DNA from: Burkholderia contaminans
GTDB lineage: Bacteria; Pseudomonadota; Gammaproteobacteria; Burkholderiales; Burkholderiaceae
Reading direction: 5' to 3'
Length of the DNA stretch: 64,000 bases
NCBI RefSeq assembly: GCF_029633825.1
Contig: NZ_CP090641.1
Span: 1-64,000 of the forward strand
The translations under genes and the position numbers were made by a program. A model generated the notes under the pieces. That model did not search any database. It worked only from the letters and a program-made list of their open reading frames with translations, and was not told the origin of the DNA. Of this stretch, positions 25,908 through 35,130 are shown piece after piece (the first letter of the stretch is position 1; each line of letters starts with the position of its first letter).

Positions 25908-26840
25908 TCAGAAATTCACCGCGTCGCCGCCCTTGAGTGCGAGCATCGCGCGCGCCTCGGCCGGTGTCGCGATCTCGAGCGACAGGCCTTCGAGCACCTG
26001 CCGCATTTTCAGGACCTGCGCGGCGCTCGATTCCGCGAGCTTGCCCGGCGCGATCCACAGCGAATCCTCGAGCCCGACGCGCACGTTCGCGCCTTGCGCC
26101 GCACCGATCGTCGCGAGCGGAATCTGGTTGCGGCCGGCGCCGAGGATCGACCACACGTAATCGCTGCCGAACAGGCGGTCGGCCGTGCGGCGCATGTGCA
26201 TCAGGTCTTCCGGGTGCGCACCGATCCCGCCGAGCAGGCCGAACACGCTCTGCACGAAGAACGGCGGCTTCGCGAGCCCGCGGTCGACAAAATGCGCAAG
26301 GTTGTACAGGTGCGAGATGTCGTAGCACTCGAATTCGAAGCGCGTGCCGTTCGCCCCGCAGCGCGTGAGAATCGTTTCGATGTCGGCGAACGTGTTCTTG
26401 AACACGAGGTCGCGGCTCTTCTCGAGATGTTCGCGTTCCCACGGATGCTTCAGCTCGCGAAAACGCTCGAGCATCGGGTACAGCCCGAAGTTCATCGAGC
26501 CCATGTTCAGCGATGCGACTTCGGGCTGGAAATGCAGCGCGGGCTGGAGGCGTTCGTCGACCGTCATGTGCGGGCTGCCGCCCGACGTGAGGTTGATCAC
26601 CGCATCGGTTTGCGCCTTGATGCGCGGCAGGAATTCGGCGAACACGGCCGGATCCTGGGTCGGCTTGCCGTCGGACGGATTGCGTGCGTGAAGGTGCAGG
26701 ATCGCCGCGCCGGCCTCGGCGGCCGCGACGGCGGCCGTTTCGATCTCGTGCGGCGTGACAGGCAGGTACGGCGACATCGACGGCGTATGGATCGCGCCGG
26801 TCGGCGCACAGGTGATGATGACTTTGCGAGCGTTGGCCAC
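25908..26840 (-). CDS. BKACE-family beta-keto acid cleavage enzyme
   Basis: This 310-residue zinc-dependent TIM-barrel protein belongs to the DUF849/BKACE family. Such enzymes react a beta-keto acid with acetyl-CoA to give acetoacetate and a CoA ester. It opens with KVIITCAPTGAIHTPSMSP and shows the metal-binding AAILHLHARNPSDGKPTQD (HxH). Later LNMGSMNFG and GLEDSLWIAPGKLA match the family. The start is GTG at 26840 with AAGGAA upstream. The neighbouring SDR probably oxidises a beta-hydroxy acid to the keto acid. Members with known activity include dehydrocarnitine and 3-keto-5-aminohexanoate cleavage; which applies here cannot be told. Confidence 0.88.
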   Translation of the reverse strand: MANARKVIITCAPTGAIHTPSMSPYLPVTPHEIETAAVAAAEAGAAILHLHARNPSDGKPTQDPAVFAEFLPRIKAQTDAVINLTSGGSPHMTVDERLQPALHFQPEVASLNMGSMNFGLYPMLERFRELKHPWEREHLEKSRDLVFKNTFADIETILTRCGANGTRFEFECYDISHLYNLAHFVDRGLAKPPFFVQSVFGLLGGIGAHPEDLMHMRRTADRLFGSDYVWSILGAGRNQIPLATIGAAQGANVRVGLEDSLWIAPGKLAESSAAQVLKMRQVLEGLSLEIATPAEARAMLALKGGDAVNF

Positions 26841-26875
26841 GGATGGATTCCTTTCGGTGAACGATGCAGGGTGCG

Positions 26876-27688
26876 TCAGAGCACTTCGACGTTGCCGCAG
26901 ACGGAGATGGCCTGCCCGGTGATTCCGTGCCCGCCCGGCGAGCACAGGAACAGCGCGGTCGCGGCGATCTCGGCCGGATCGGTCATGCGTCGCAGCGAAA
27001 TCTTCTCGAGGTAGCGGGTCTCCATCTCGTCGTAACCGATGCCGAGCTGCTGTGCACGCGCCTGGATCACGCGGCGCATCCGCGGGCCGCGCACGATGCC
27101 GGGTTGAATGGCGTTCACGCGAATGCCGAGCGGCCCGAGTTCGATCGCGAGGCTTTTAACGAGGCCGACCACGGCCCATTTGGTGGCCGCATACGGTGTG
27201 CGGAACGCGTAACCGAGCCGGCCTGCGACCGACGACAGCGCGATGATCGCGCCGCCGTGTTTCGCGTCGCGCAGCAGCGGCACCGCGTGGCGCGCGAACT
27301 GGAATTGCGCGGTCAGGTTGATCGCGACCGTTTGTTCCCACTGCACGGGGTCGATTTCGTCGATGCCGCCGGTCGGACCGGCGATGCCGGCGTTGTTGAC
27401 GAGCACGTCGAGGCCGCCGAGCGTGGCCGATACGTCGGCGAACACGCGTTCGACGGCGGCCGGATCGGATACGTCGGCCAGCGTCGCACTGATCGCGCCG
27501 GCTCCGGCTCCGGCGCGCGGCGGCCGGTCGGCGAGCGCTGAAATCGCGGCTTGCGACGCGTCGCATACATGCACGTGCGCGCCGCATTCGGCGAACGCGT
27601 CCGCGATTTCAAGACCGATACCCGATGCGCCGCCCGTCACGAGGACGCGCAGGCCGTCATAGGGTTTCAGCAGGTCGGAAGCTGTCAT
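26876..27688 (-). CDS. Short-chain dehydrogenase/reductase
   Basis: This 270-residue Rossmann-fold oxidoreductase has the cofactor motif VTGGASGIG at about residues 17-25, NNAG at about 97-100, and the catalytic serine in ALSSVAG with YAATK (Tyr and Lys) at about 165-169. An aspartate at the end of the second strand (VCDAS) favours NAD(H). Within the BKACE cluster it probably oxidises a beta-hydroxy acid to its beta-keto form. It lies between the BKACE gene (35 bp) and the regulator (72 bp) on the same strand. Confidence 0.9.
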   Translation of the reverse strand: MTASDLLKPYDGLRVLVTGGASGIGLEIADAFAECGAHVHVCDASQAAISALADRPPRAGAGAGAISATLADVSDPAAVERVFADVSATLGGLDVLVNNAGIAGPTGGIDEIDPVQWEQTVAINLTAQFQFARHAVPLLRDAKHGGAIIALSSVAGRLGYAFRTPYAATKWAVVGLVKSLAIELGPLGIRVNAIQPGIVRGPRMRRVIQARAQQLGIGYDEMETRYLEKISLRRMTDPAEIAATALFLCSPGGHGITGQAISVCGNVEVL

Positions 27689-27760
27689 GCCGGGTTGTCT
27701 CCATCGTTGATGTAGTCGGATCGCGGACGCTCGCGACCGGGCGCCCGCGGCAGGCGGCCG

Positions 27761-28471
27761 CTACGGCTTCGCGTTCACGGTCCGCGGGGCCTGTTCCGCC
27801 CGCAGCGTCTCGGCGAGATCGTGTGCCGCGCCGCCGATGTCGAGCGCGATGCCTGCCCGCACGCCTGCGCCGTCGCGCCGTTCGAGCGCATCGACGATGG
27901 CGCGGTGCGCATCCATCGAGCGCCGCATGTGCGGGATATCGAGCGCGACCATGTTGAGGAAGGGGCCGACGCGCATCCACAGGTTCTCGACGATCGCGAG
28001 CGTGCTTTCGCTTGCGCCGTGCGCGTAGATCGCGCTGTGGAACGCGAAATTGCTTTGCAGGTAAGCGCGCGAGCGGCCTGCCTCGACGTGCGCCTGCATC
28101 GTCTCGCAGATCTTGCGCACGGCCGCGATCTGCGCGTCGCTCATGCGTCCGCACGCGCGTTCGGCGATGCAGCCCTCGAGGGCGATGCGCACGTCGCGCA
28201 ATTCGTCGAGCATGTCGAGCGTCATCGGCGGCACGACGAGCGCGCGATTCGGGCCATCGACCAGCGCGCGCTCCGCGTGCAGTCGGGTGAGTGCGGCGCG
28301 CACGGGCATCGTCGACGAGCCGACCGCCTCGGCGACGCTGCGCAGGCTCAATGCCTGGCCGGGCGCGAAACGGCCGCTCATCAGCGCTTCGCGCAGTTGC
28401 TGGTAGACCTTGTCGGCCATCGTTTCCTGTTCAACGGCTTTCAGTGCGGGCGGGACGATGCGAGGCGCCAA
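27761..28471 (-). CDS. GntR/FCD regulator of the BKACE cluster
   Basis: This 236-residue GntR-family regulator has an N-terminal winged HTH (MADKVYQQLREALMSGRFAP and LSLRSVAEAVGSSTMPVRAA) and an all-helical FCD effector domain with metal-ligand histidines (SNFAFHSAIY; DAHRAIVDAL). The start is assigned to TTG 28471 because CGGAGA lies upstream; an ATG 25 codons earlier has no site and overlaps the dyad at 28501. First gene of the MFS/BKACE/SDR set, so it probably represses that operon until the substrate is present. Confidence 0.83.
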   Translation of the reverse strand: MAPRIVPPALKAVEQETMADKVYQQLREALMSGRFAPGQALSLRSVAEAVGSSTMPVRAALTRLHAERALVDGPNRALVVPPMTLDMLDELRDVRIALEGCIAERACGRMSDAQIAAVRKICETMQAHVEAGRSRAYLQSNFAFHSAIYAHGASESTLAIVENLWMRVGPFLNMVALDIPHMRRSMDAHRAIVDALERRDGAGVRAGIALDIGGAAHDLAETLRAEQAPRTVNAKP

Positions 28472-28500
28472 GACGGGTTCTCCGAGGTTTGATCTGTGAT

Positions 28501-28512
28501 GTGTGATCACAC
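28501..28512. promoter_or_regulatory. Candidate GntR operator
   Basis: GTGTGATCACAC is a perfect 12-bp palindrome about 30 bp upstream of the GntR start, the usual place for autoregulation. GntR/FCD proteins bind short dyads of this general size. Confidence 0.55.
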
Positions 28513-28747
28513 TTGCGATGTGCGAAGTGTTGACGATCGAAGGCATCGAGTCAAGTCGAACGGGATCGGGGAAAACGCGGGGGAGTAGAAAGAAATCGGT
28601 GTCCGGGAAATTCGAGTATTACGAAAAACTTTCAATTCGTGCACTCTGACGCCTTGATTCGATTTCGAAGGTATCCGGGACATGAGCAGTCGCGAGCCTT
28701 CGATGCATTTCCTCGAGTCGAATTCATCTCAACAATAAGGAGCCGAA

Positions 28748-29248
28748 ATGAAACGACCATCGTTTGCCGTTGCATGGGCGGCATCTCAGCGAATCTACGA
28801 TCCTGCAAATTCCGGTGCGCGCGTCGCGAAAGTGATAGGTGGATACGTCGAGAAGAACGTCAACAATCCGGATCCGACACAGCGTTGGAGCAATACTTGC
28901 GCGGTCAGGATGAGTTATATCCTCGGCGAAGCAGGGATGGTGATGCCGCGAATCCCCGGGCAAACGGTATCGGGCGGAGACGATCGGCAATACTTTTTTC
29001 GTGTCAGGGATTTGATTCGTTTGCTCGAACAACGGTGGGGGAAAGCCGAGCGCGTCGAATATCCACCATCAAACGGCGGGTCGCTCGCAGGGCGACAGGG
29101 TGTCATCCTGTTCGAGGTGTCGGGATGGAGCGACGCACAGGGCCACGCCACACTATTCAACGGGCGCACGTGTTACGACCATTGCTACTTCAACGAGCCG
29201 GGTGCGCGGTATCGTACCGATCGCGCAAATTTCTGGAGTCTGTCATGA
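28748..29248 (+). CDS. tae4: Type VI secretion amidase effector, Tae4 family
   Basis: Tae4 enzymes are delivered into neighbouring bacteria by the type VI secretion system and cut the D-Glu-mDAP bond of peptidoglycan. This 166-residue protein is of normal size. The catalytic cysteine is in SNTCAVRMSYIL (C51) and the histidine in DAQGHATLFNG (H133). Flanking family marks are VIGGYVEKNVN near the N terminus and the C-terminal NFWSLS. No signal peptide is present, as expected for a secreted effector. AAGGAG lies upstream of the ATG. The stop overlaps the immunity gene as ATGA. No T6SS structural gene is in the window, so it is an orphan effector here. Confidence 0.92.
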   Translation: MKRPSFAVAWAASQRIYDPANSGARVAKVIGGYVEKNVNNPDPTQRWSNTCAVRMSYILGEAGMVMPRIPGQTVSGGDDRQYFFRVRDLIRLLEQRWGKAERVEYPPSNGGSLAGRQGVILFEVSGWSDAQGHATLFNGRTCYDHCYFNEPGARYRTDRANFWSLS

Positions 29249-29697
29249 GGGAAGCCTGGGTCGCTGCCGCGTTGGCCTGCTTCGTGTTTCAACCGGCGAT
29301 AGCCGTGGCGAAGGACGCCGCACAAGCGTCGCCGGAGGCCGGTTCACGGACTTACATCCAGAATTTCAAGGACATGGTGCTCGCCAACTGCCTGACTACC
29401 GCTTACAAGCGCGAGCCCGGCGTGAGCAAGGACATCGGCAGCAGCACCAGCGCGTTGCGCGACTGGACCTACTACGACATGGAGCGTGCGCCGGACGTCA
29501 TTCAGGCGCTGGTCTCGAAGTATCTGGCCCGCGATTATCGGAATCCGGTGGTTGAAGCGGAAGTCAGGGACGTGAAGTTCGATTTCCTGAAATGCATCGA
29601 TCTGTATCACGGCAAGGAACTGGACGCCGCAGCGAAGAAGCTTGTATTGCGCCCGAACAGTACCTATCGAACCGAGCATTCGCCAAAGCCGCAGTAG
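29245..29697 (+). CDS. tai4: Type VI amidase immunity protein, Tai4 family
   Basis: Tai4 proteins are periplasmic dimers that plug the active site of Tae4 and protect the producer from its own and sibling effectors. This 150-residue protein has a signal peptide (MREAWVAAALACFVFQPAIA, then VAKDAAQA). The Tai4-like core runs from FKDMVLANCLTTAYK to KFDFLKCIDLYHGKEL, with the two cysteines placed as in the family. Its ATG overlaps the effector stop by one base step (ATGA), so the pair is translationally coupled. Confidence 0.88.
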   Translation: MREAWVAAALACFVFQPAIAVAKDAAQASPEAGSRTYIQNFKDMVLANCLTTAYKREPGVSKDIGSSTSALRDWTYYDMERAPDVIQALVSKYLARDYRNPVVEAEVRDVKFDFLKCIDLYHGKELDAAAKKLVLRPNSTYRTEHSPKPQ

Positions 29698-29705
29698 CGA
29701 TCGAA

Positions 29706-29728
29706 CGCCGTTGCGCCATGCAACGGCG
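29706..29728. terminator. Hairpin between tai4 and the IclR gene
   Basis: CGCCGTTG (29706-29713) / CAACGGCG (29721-29728) with a 7-nt loop lies between two convergent genes. No long T run, so the terminator role is probable only. Confidence 0.5.
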
Positions 29729-29751
29729 CGCGGTGTGCCATTTTGCCGACG

Positions 29752-30543
29752 CTATTCAAGCGTCCGGATCGAATTGCTGATCCCGCGCGCGCAGTCGATC
29801 ACGGCCGGAGCGAGCTTGCGGCGCGCGTCGTCGAGTGTCCAGCGGCTCGTCGGCGCCACCACGTGCACGGCGGCCACCGGCTGCCCCTGGCTGCCGAGCA
29901 CGGGCGCGGCAATCGACATGTCGCCGATGAACAGTTCCTCCTGGTTCGTGGCGTAGCCTTCGAGCCGCGCGCTGTCGAGCAGCGCGACGAGCTCGTCGAG
30001 CGCCGTGACCGTGCGCGGCGTATGCGGCGTGCGCGCCATGCCGTCGAGCCGCACACGCGCTTCTTCCGGCGGCAGCGCGCTCAGGAACGCGCGGCCGGAG
30101 CCGGTGCAGTACATCGGGATGCGGCTGCCGATCGGCATGTGAATCGGCACGAACTTCGTCGACACGAAACGCGCGACGTACACCATTTCATCCTCGTCCG
30201 GCTCGGTGAGGTTGGTGGTTTCGCCGGTCAGGTTCGTGAGTTCGGACAGGAACGGATTCGCGACGTCGATCAGCGTATCGGCCGCGAGATAGCTGAAGCC
30301 GATCCGCATCACGTGCGGCGTGAGCTGGTAGCGGCGCGTAACCGGATGCTTGCGGATGTAGCCGAGCTTCTCGAGCGTATAGACCATCCGCTGCGCCGAG
30401 CTTTTCGTCATGCCGGCCGCATCGGCCACTTCCGCCAGCGTCATCGTGCGCCGCTTCGCGCTGAACGCGCGCAACACGTTCAGCCCTTTCTCCAGCGACT
30501 GGTTGAACAACAGGTCGTTTGACTGGTCGGGCGACGTTTCCAT
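29752..30543 (-). CDS. IclR-family transcriptional regulator
   Basis: This 263-residue regulator has an N-terminal winged HTH (LAEVADAAGMTKSSAQRMVY) and a C-terminal GAF-like ligand domain with the family features GSRIPMYCTGSGRAFLSALP and EELFIGDMSIAAPV. It is divergent from an amino-acid ABC transporter and FAD oxidase operon, which it probably controls. Candidate operators lie between the two at 30555-30566 and 30581-30599. The ATG at 30543 gives METSPDQS; a TTG two codons earlier is also possible. Confidence 0.9.
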   Translation of the reverse strand: METSPDQSNDLLFNQSLEKGLNVLRAFSAKRRTMTLAEVADAAGMTKSSAQRMVYTLEKLGYIRKHPVTRRYQLTPHVMRIGFSYLAADTLIDVANPFLSELTNLTGETTNLTEPDEDEMVYVARFVSTKFVPIHMPIGSRIPMYCTGSGRAFLSALPPEEARVRLDGMARTPHTPRTVTALDELVALLDSARLEGYATNQEELFIGDMSIAAPVLGSQGQPVAAVHVVAPTSRWTLDDARRKLAPAVIDCARGISNSIRTLE

Positions 30544-30554
30544 GGGCAAGGGGC

Positions 30555-30566
30555 CGAATCGATTCG
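30555..30566. promoter_or_regulatory. Candidate operator in the IclR/ABC intergenic region
   Basis: CGAATCGATTCG is a perfect 12-bp palindrome about 12 bp upstream of the IclR start, within an AT-rich stretch that stands out against the GC-rich flanks. Confidence 0.5.
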
Positions 30567-30580
30567 ATATCGCATCATAT

Positions 30581-30599
30581 CGTATCGCATATCGATACG
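30581..30599. promoter_or_regulatory. Candidate IclR operator
   Basis: CGTATCG (30581-30587) and CGATACG (30593-30599) form a 7-bp inverted repeat with a 5-bp spacer, in the middle of the divergent promoter region. IclR-type regulators bind imperfect dyads of this size. Confidence 0.55.
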
Positions 30600-30704
30600 T
30601 ATAAATCTTTTGGCGATATTTTTGATTCGTTTTAAGATCGGGTCATCGTCGCAGTGTCGATCCGCGACCGGCCGGCGCACCGAAGTACCCGAGAAGGAGA
30701 CACC

Positions 30705-31481
30705 ATGGTTTCGTTCATCAAGCGGTTCGGCGCACTGGCCGCCGGTTTCGCCACCTGCATCGCTTTCTCCGCCGCATCGGCCGGCGCCGTCGCGGCCGAG
30801 CCCACGCTGAAGGTCGGCGCGACGGCCACCGGGGTGCCGTTCACGTTTCTCGACGTCAAGAGCAATTCGATCCAGGGGATGATGGTCGATGCGATCACCG
30901 CGGCCGGGAAGTCGGCCGGGTTTCGCGTCGACGTGCAGCAGACGGTATTTTCGGCGCTGATCCCGTCGCTCACCACGCAGAAGATCGACATCATCTCGGC
31001 CGCGATGCTGAAAACGCCGGCGCGCCAACAGGTCGTCGACTTCTCCGACACGGTCTATACGTTCGGCGAAGGCCTGATCGTGAAGGCGGACGACCCGGGC
31101 CGCTATACGTCGATGGACGATTTCAAGGGGCAGGTGGTCGGCGCGCAGGTCGGTACGGCGTTCGTCGACGCGCTGAACAAGAAGGGCATCTTCAAGGAAG
31201 TCCGGACCTACGATTCGATCGCCGACATCATGCGCGACGTCGCGCTCGGCCGCATCAAGGCCGGCTTCGCCGACCAGCCGATCGTCGCGTACCAGATCGA
31301 ACACGGCGTCAGCCGCCAGGTGCGGCTCGTGCCCGAATACCAGAGCGTCGTGAAGGGGCAGGTCTGCTTCATCGTGCGCAAGGGCGACACGGCGACGCTC
31401 GAGCAGCTCAACGGCGCGATCCGGAAAATGAAGGGCGACGGCACGCTGCAGCAGATCCTGCAGAAGTGGCACATGAGCTGA
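30705..31481 (+). CDS. Polar amino-acid ABC transporter, substrate-binding protein
   Basis: This 258-residue periplasmic protein of the bacterial family-3 solute-binding group has a signal peptide ending near AGAVAAEP. The mature part has the two-lobe pattern with GVPFTFLDVKSN and FVDALNKKGIFKEV. It binds the substrate and hands it to the membrane permease encoded next. AAGGAG precedes the ATG at 30705. It is the first gene of a four-gene run with a permease, an ATPase and an FAD oxidase. The usual ligands are polar amino acids or opines; the real one is unknown. Confidence 0.9.
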   Translation: MVSFIKRFGALAAGFATCIAFSAASAGAVAAEPTLKVGATATGVPFTFLDVKSNSIQGMMVDAITAAGKSAGFRVDVQQTVFSALIPSLTTQKIDIISAAMLKTPARQQVVDFSDTVYTFGEGLIVKADDPGRYTSMDDFKGQVVGAQVGTAFVDALNKKGIFKEVRTYDSIADIMRDVALGRIKAGFADQPIVAYQIEHGVSRQVRLVPEYQSVVKGQVCFIVRKGDTATLEQLNGAIRKMKGDGTLQQILQKWHMS

Positions 31482-31569
31482 GCGCGCGCCCGGGATTCCC
31501 GAGCGGTATCGCCCGCGCATCGCGGGCACCCACTGCGGCGTGCCGCCGGGCCGTCGCATAGGAGACCTC

Positions 31570-32226
31570 ATGTTTTTTGAGAACGCGATCGATTTCCTGC
31601 CGATCCTGCTGAAGGGGGCGGTGGTCACGATCGAGATCACGGCATGCGCGTTCGTGCTCAGCTCGGTGCTCGGGCTGATCCTCGCGTTGCTGAAGGTGTC
31701 GCCCAACCGTGCCGTATCGACGGTCGGGAGCACGGTCGTCAACGTGATTCGCGGCCTGCCGATCATCGTGCAGCTGTTCTACATGTACTTCGTGTTGCCC
31801 GATCTCGGTATCCAGCTGTCGGCGTTCCAGGCCGGCGTGCTCGGTCTCGGCATCGCGTATTCGGCCTACCAGGCGGAAAATTTCCGCGCCGGCATCGAGG
31901 CGATCGACCGCGGCCAGATCGAAGCCGCGCACGCGATCGGCATGCGCGGGCCGATGATCATGCGGCGCGTCGTGCTGCCCCAGGCGTTCCGCATCGCGCT
32001 GCCGCCGTACGGCAACACGCTGGTGATGCTGCTGAAGGATTCATCGGTCGCGTCGACGATCACCGTCGCGGAGATCACGCGCGCCGGCCAGCTGATCGCG
32101 TCGTCGACATTTCAGAACATGAGCGTCTATACGCTCGTCGCGTTGCTGTATCTCGCGCTCGGCCTGCCGCTGATGTTTGGCGTGAACCGGCTCGGCAAGC
32201 GACTCTCGCTGAGGAGAAGCGCATGA
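31570..32226 (+). CDS. Polar amino-acid ABC transporter, permease
   Basis: This 218-residue inner-membrane protein of the HisM/GlnP type has about five spans. The EAA loop that contacts the ATPase is [20 protein letters not shown], with TFxG-like stretches before it. The ATG at 31570 follows GGAGAC. Its stop overlaps the ATPase gene start as ATGA, showing tight coupling. Probably works as a homodimer, since no second permease is in the operon. Confidence 0.92.
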   Translation: MFFENAIDFLPILLKGAVVTIEITACAFVLSSVLGLILALLKVSPNRAVSTVGSTVVNVIRGLPIIVQLFYMYFVLPDLGIQLSAFQAGVLGLGIAYSAYQAENFRAGIEAIDRGQIEAAHAIGMRGPMIMRRVVLPQAFRIALPPYGNTLVMLLKDSSVASTITVAEITRAGQLIASSTFQNMSVYTLVALLYLALGLPLMFGVNRLGKRLSLRRSA

Positions 32227-32978
32227 TCCGGATCGATGCGATACACAAGCGCTTTCAGCAACACGCCGTGCTGAAGGGCGTCAGCCTCGACGTGCAGCAG
32301 GGTGAGGTCGTGTGCCTGATCGGGCCGTCCGGCTCGGGCAAATCGACCGTGCTGCGCTGTATCAACGGCTTCGAGACTTACGACGAAGGGGCGATCACGA
32401 TCGACGGCGTGAAGGTCGACGCGCATTCGAAACGGATTCACGAGCTCCGGATGCGGGTCGGCATGGTGTTCCAGCGCTTCAACCTGTTCTCGCATCGCAC
32501 GGCGCTCGAGAACGTGATGGAAGGGCCGGTCCACGTGCGCCGCACGCCGGCCGCGCAAGCGCGCGAGCAGGCCCGCGCGTTGCTCGACAAGGTCGGGCTC
32601 GCGCACCGGATGAATGCGTATCCGTCCGAGCTGTCGGGCGGGCAGCAGCAGCGCGTCGCGATCGCACGCGCGCTGGCGATGGAGCCGCAGGCGATCCTGT
32701 TCGACGAACCGACGTCGGCGCTCGATCCCGAACTCGTCGGCGAAGTGCTCGGCGTGATGCGCGGACTCGCGCGCGACGGCATGACCATGGTCGTCGTCAC
32801 GCACGAAATGGCATTCGCGCGCGAGGTGGCCGACCGCGTGTGTTTCCTGCACGACGGCACCATCTGCGAAAGCGGATCCGCACGCGACGTGCTCACGCAG
32901 CCGAAACATCCCCGCACGCAGGAATTCCTGCGTCGACTGCTGGCGTCGGACGACGCCGCCACCCCGGATCGAACATGA
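32223..32978 (+). CDS. Polar amino-acid ABC transporter, ATPase
   Basis: This 251-residue ABC ATPase has the Walker [10 protein letters not shown] at about residues 36-44, the Q-loop (VFQRFNLF), the signature [15 protein letters not shown], Walker [12 protein letters not shown] and the switch histidine in VVTHEMAF. It drives import with the permease before it. The starts and stops overlap both neighbours as ATGA, so the four genes from the binding protein to the FAD oxidase are one transcript. Confidence 0.95.
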   Translation: MIRIDAIHKRFQQHAVLKGVSLDVQQGEVVCLIGPSGSGKSTVLRCINGFETYDEGAITIDGVKVDAHSKRIHELRMRVGMVFQRFNLFSHRTALENVMEGPVHVRRTPAAQAREQARALLDKVGLAHRMNAYPSELSGGQQQRVAIARALAMEPQAILFDEPTSALDPELVGEVLGVMRGLARDGMTMVVVTHEMAFAREVADRVCFLHDGTICESGSARDVLTQPKHPRTQEFLRRLLASDDAATPDRT

Positions 32979-34285
32979 GTGCAAGCAACGCGGCACCCGG
33001 ATGGCCCGACTCCCGGTGGCCGGACTCGCTGTGGGCGGCGACCGCCGCGCCGGCGCCCGATACTCCCGCGCTCGACGCGTCCGCGTCGTGCGACGTGGCG
33101 ATCGTCGGTGCTGGCTTCACGGGCCTGTCGACCGCGCTTCACCTGGCCGAACGCGGCGTGAACGTGCGCGTGATCGACAGCGCGCAGCCGGGCTGGGGCG
33201 CGTCCGGCCGCAACGGCGGCCAGGTGATCCCCGGCCTGAAATACGACCCCGACGAACTGGTCCGCCGGTTCGGCGACGAAGCCGGCGAGCAGCTTGCCGC
33301 CGTGGTCGGCGGTGCGGCCGACACGGTATTCGACCTGATCGCGCGGTACGCGATCGACTGCGATGCGCGACGCCACGGCTGGATCCAGCCGGCGCCGACT
33401 GCCGCGATGCTCGACACGGTCGCCCGGCGTGCGCAGCAGTGGGCCGCGCGCGGCGCACCGGTCGAACTGCTCGGTCGCGACGACGTCGCGCGCCGGCTCG
33501 GCACGCATGCGTACGCGGGCGGCTGGATCGATCGCCGCGCGGGCAGCGTGCAGCCGCTCAGCTATACGCGCGGCCTCGTGCGCGCGGCGCAGGCGAGCGG
33601 GGCGGTCGTGCATGGGTTGACGCGCGCCGTCGGGCTGACGAGGGCGGACGGCCGCTGGCAGGTCGCGACGGCCGGCGGCGCGACGGTATCGGCGGAGTGC
33701 GTCGTGATCGCGACCAACGGGTACACGGACGGGCTGTGGCCCGGCTTGCGCCAGTCGGTGATCGCCGCGAACAGCTTCATCGTCGCGACGCAACCGCTCG
33801 CGCCGGAACTCGGTCGCGACATCCTCGCCGGCGGCGAGGTCGCATCGGATGCGCGGCGCCTGCTGCTGTACTTCCGGCGCGATGCCGCGGGACGCCTGCT
33901 GATGGGCGGCCGCGGCCCGTTCGCGGAGCCGCGTGCGACGAGCGACTGGCGCCATCTCGAGCGTGCGACGACGCTGCTGTATCCGCAACTGAAGGGGGTC
34001 CGCTTCGAGTACCGCTGGGCCGGGCGCGTCGCGATCACCGCGGATTTCATGCCGCACGTGCACGAGCCCGCGCCGGGCGTGACGATCGCGCTCGGCTACA
34101 ACGGGCGCGGCATCGCGATGGCGACGACGCTCGGCAAGCATCTGGCCGCGCACCTGTCGGGCGACGCGCAACTGCCGCTGCCGTTGCGGCGCACGCCGAT
34201 CCGGCCCATTCCGTTTCACGGGCTGCAGCGTTTCTATATCGCGGCCGGCGTGGCCTGGTATCGGCTGCTCGACAGCCTGTCGTGA
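32975..34285 (+). CDS. FAD-dependent amine/amino-acid oxidase (DAO family)
   Basis: This 436-residue D-amino-acid-oxidase-fold flavoprotein has the FAD dinucleotide motif [19 protein letters not shown] at about residues 36-54. It also shows the [18 protein letters not shown] signature shared with gamma-glutamylputrescine oxidases and related enzymes, and the late [14 protein letters not shown]. It probably oxidises the compound imported by the ABC transporter, releasing ammonia and hydrogen peroxide. An amino acid, polyamine derivative or opine fits. The start overlaps the ATPase gene as ATGA. No catalase or next pathway enzyme follows in the operon. Confidence 0.85.
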   Translation: MSASNAAPGWPDSRWPDSLWAATAAPAPDTPALDASASCDVAIVGAGFTGLSTALHLAERGVNVRVIDSAQPGWGASGRNGGQVIPGLKYDPDELVRRFGDEAGEQLAAVVGGAADTVFDLIARYAIDCDARRHGWIQPAPTAAMLDTVARRAQQWAARGAPVELLGRDDVARRLGTHAYAGGWIDRRAGSVQPLSYTRGLVRAAQASGAVVHGLTRAVGLTRADGRWQVATAGGATVSAECVVIATNGYTDGLWPGLRQSVIAANSFIVATQPLAPELGRDILAGGEVASDARRLLLYFRRDAAGRLLMGGRGPFAEPRATSDWRHLERATTLLYPQLKGVRFEYRWAGRVAITADFMPHVHEPAPGVTIALGYNGRGIAMATTLGKHLAAHLSGDAQLPLPLRRTPIRPIPFHGLQRFYIAAGVAWYRLLDSLS

Positions 34286-34364
34286 CACGGGCGGGACCCC
34301 GAGTCGCCATCCGGCATCCGATCGGGCAGAATCGGCACCTCCAGTTTCCGCCGACGGAGCCTGC

Positions 34365-35096
34365 ATGACCGATCCGAACGAACCACCCGGCCGCCGGGCG
34401 TACGCGAGCTTCGCGCAACGCTATGCCGACATCGCGCCGACGAAGGCGCACAACGCGCTCTACGAGCGACCTGCGACGATGGCGCTGCTTGGCGACGTAG
34501 CTGGCCTGACGGTACTCGATGCCGGCTGCGGGCCCGGCATCTGCAGTGCGCACCTCGCACGCCAGGGCGCGACGGTGCATGCGTTCGACGTCACGCCGGA
34601 GATGGTCGCGCTCGCGAAAACGCGCTGCGCGGGCCTTCCCGTCGACATCGTGGAAGGCGATCTGGAGGGGTCGCTCGCATGGCTGCCCGACGCAGCATTC
34701 GACAAGGTCGTCTGTTCGCTCGCGTTCGACTACGTGCGCGATCTTCTGCCGACGCTGCGCGAATTCCGGCGCGTCGCACGGCCGGGCGCCACGCTCGTGT
34801 TTTCGATGGCGCATCCGATGCGCGACTGGATGGACGAACGCACGCGCGGCGAGGGCACCTATTTCGATACGTTCCGCTTCGGCTTTCACTGGTCGGGTTT
34901 CGGCGAACCGAAACCCTATGTCGAGGCGTGGCGACGGCCGCTCGCCGACATCCTGAACGCCGTGGCCGACAGCGGCTGGCGGCTCGACCGGTTCGTCGAG
35001 CCGAAGCCGCTGCCCGAGATGAAGGCCGCATCGGAGCGGCTTCATGCGGAGCTGTCGCTTGCCCCGGCCTTCCTCTGCATCCGCGCGCGCTGCTGA
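34365..35096 (+). CDS. Class I SAM-dependent methyltransferase
   Basis: This 243-residue protein has the S-adenosylmethionine motif I VLDAGCGPGICSAHLA at about residues 48-63, motif II near VHAFDVTP, and the post-I region VVCSLAFDYVRDLLPTL. The fold is the Ubie/Methyltransf_11 type. The substrate is not predictable. It lies 79 bp after the oxidase gene in the same direction, so it may share that transcript. It opens with NEPPGRRAYASFAQRYADIA, a common start for small-molecule methyltransferases. Confidence 0.83.
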   Translation: MTDPNEPPGRRAYASFAQRYADIAPTKAHNALYERPATMALLGDVAGLTVLDAGCGPGICSAHLARQGATVHAFDVTPEMVALAKTRCAGLPVDIVEGDLEGSLAWLPDAAFDKVVCSLAFDYVRDLLPTLREFRRVARPGATLVFSMAHPMRDWMDERTRGEGTYFDTFRFGFHWSGFGEPKPYVEAWRRPLADILNAVADSGWRLDRFVEPKPLPEMKAASERLHAELSLAPAFLCIRARC

Positions 35097-35130
35097 CGCG
35101 ACGCGCCCCGACGCGGCGGCCAACCGGCGC

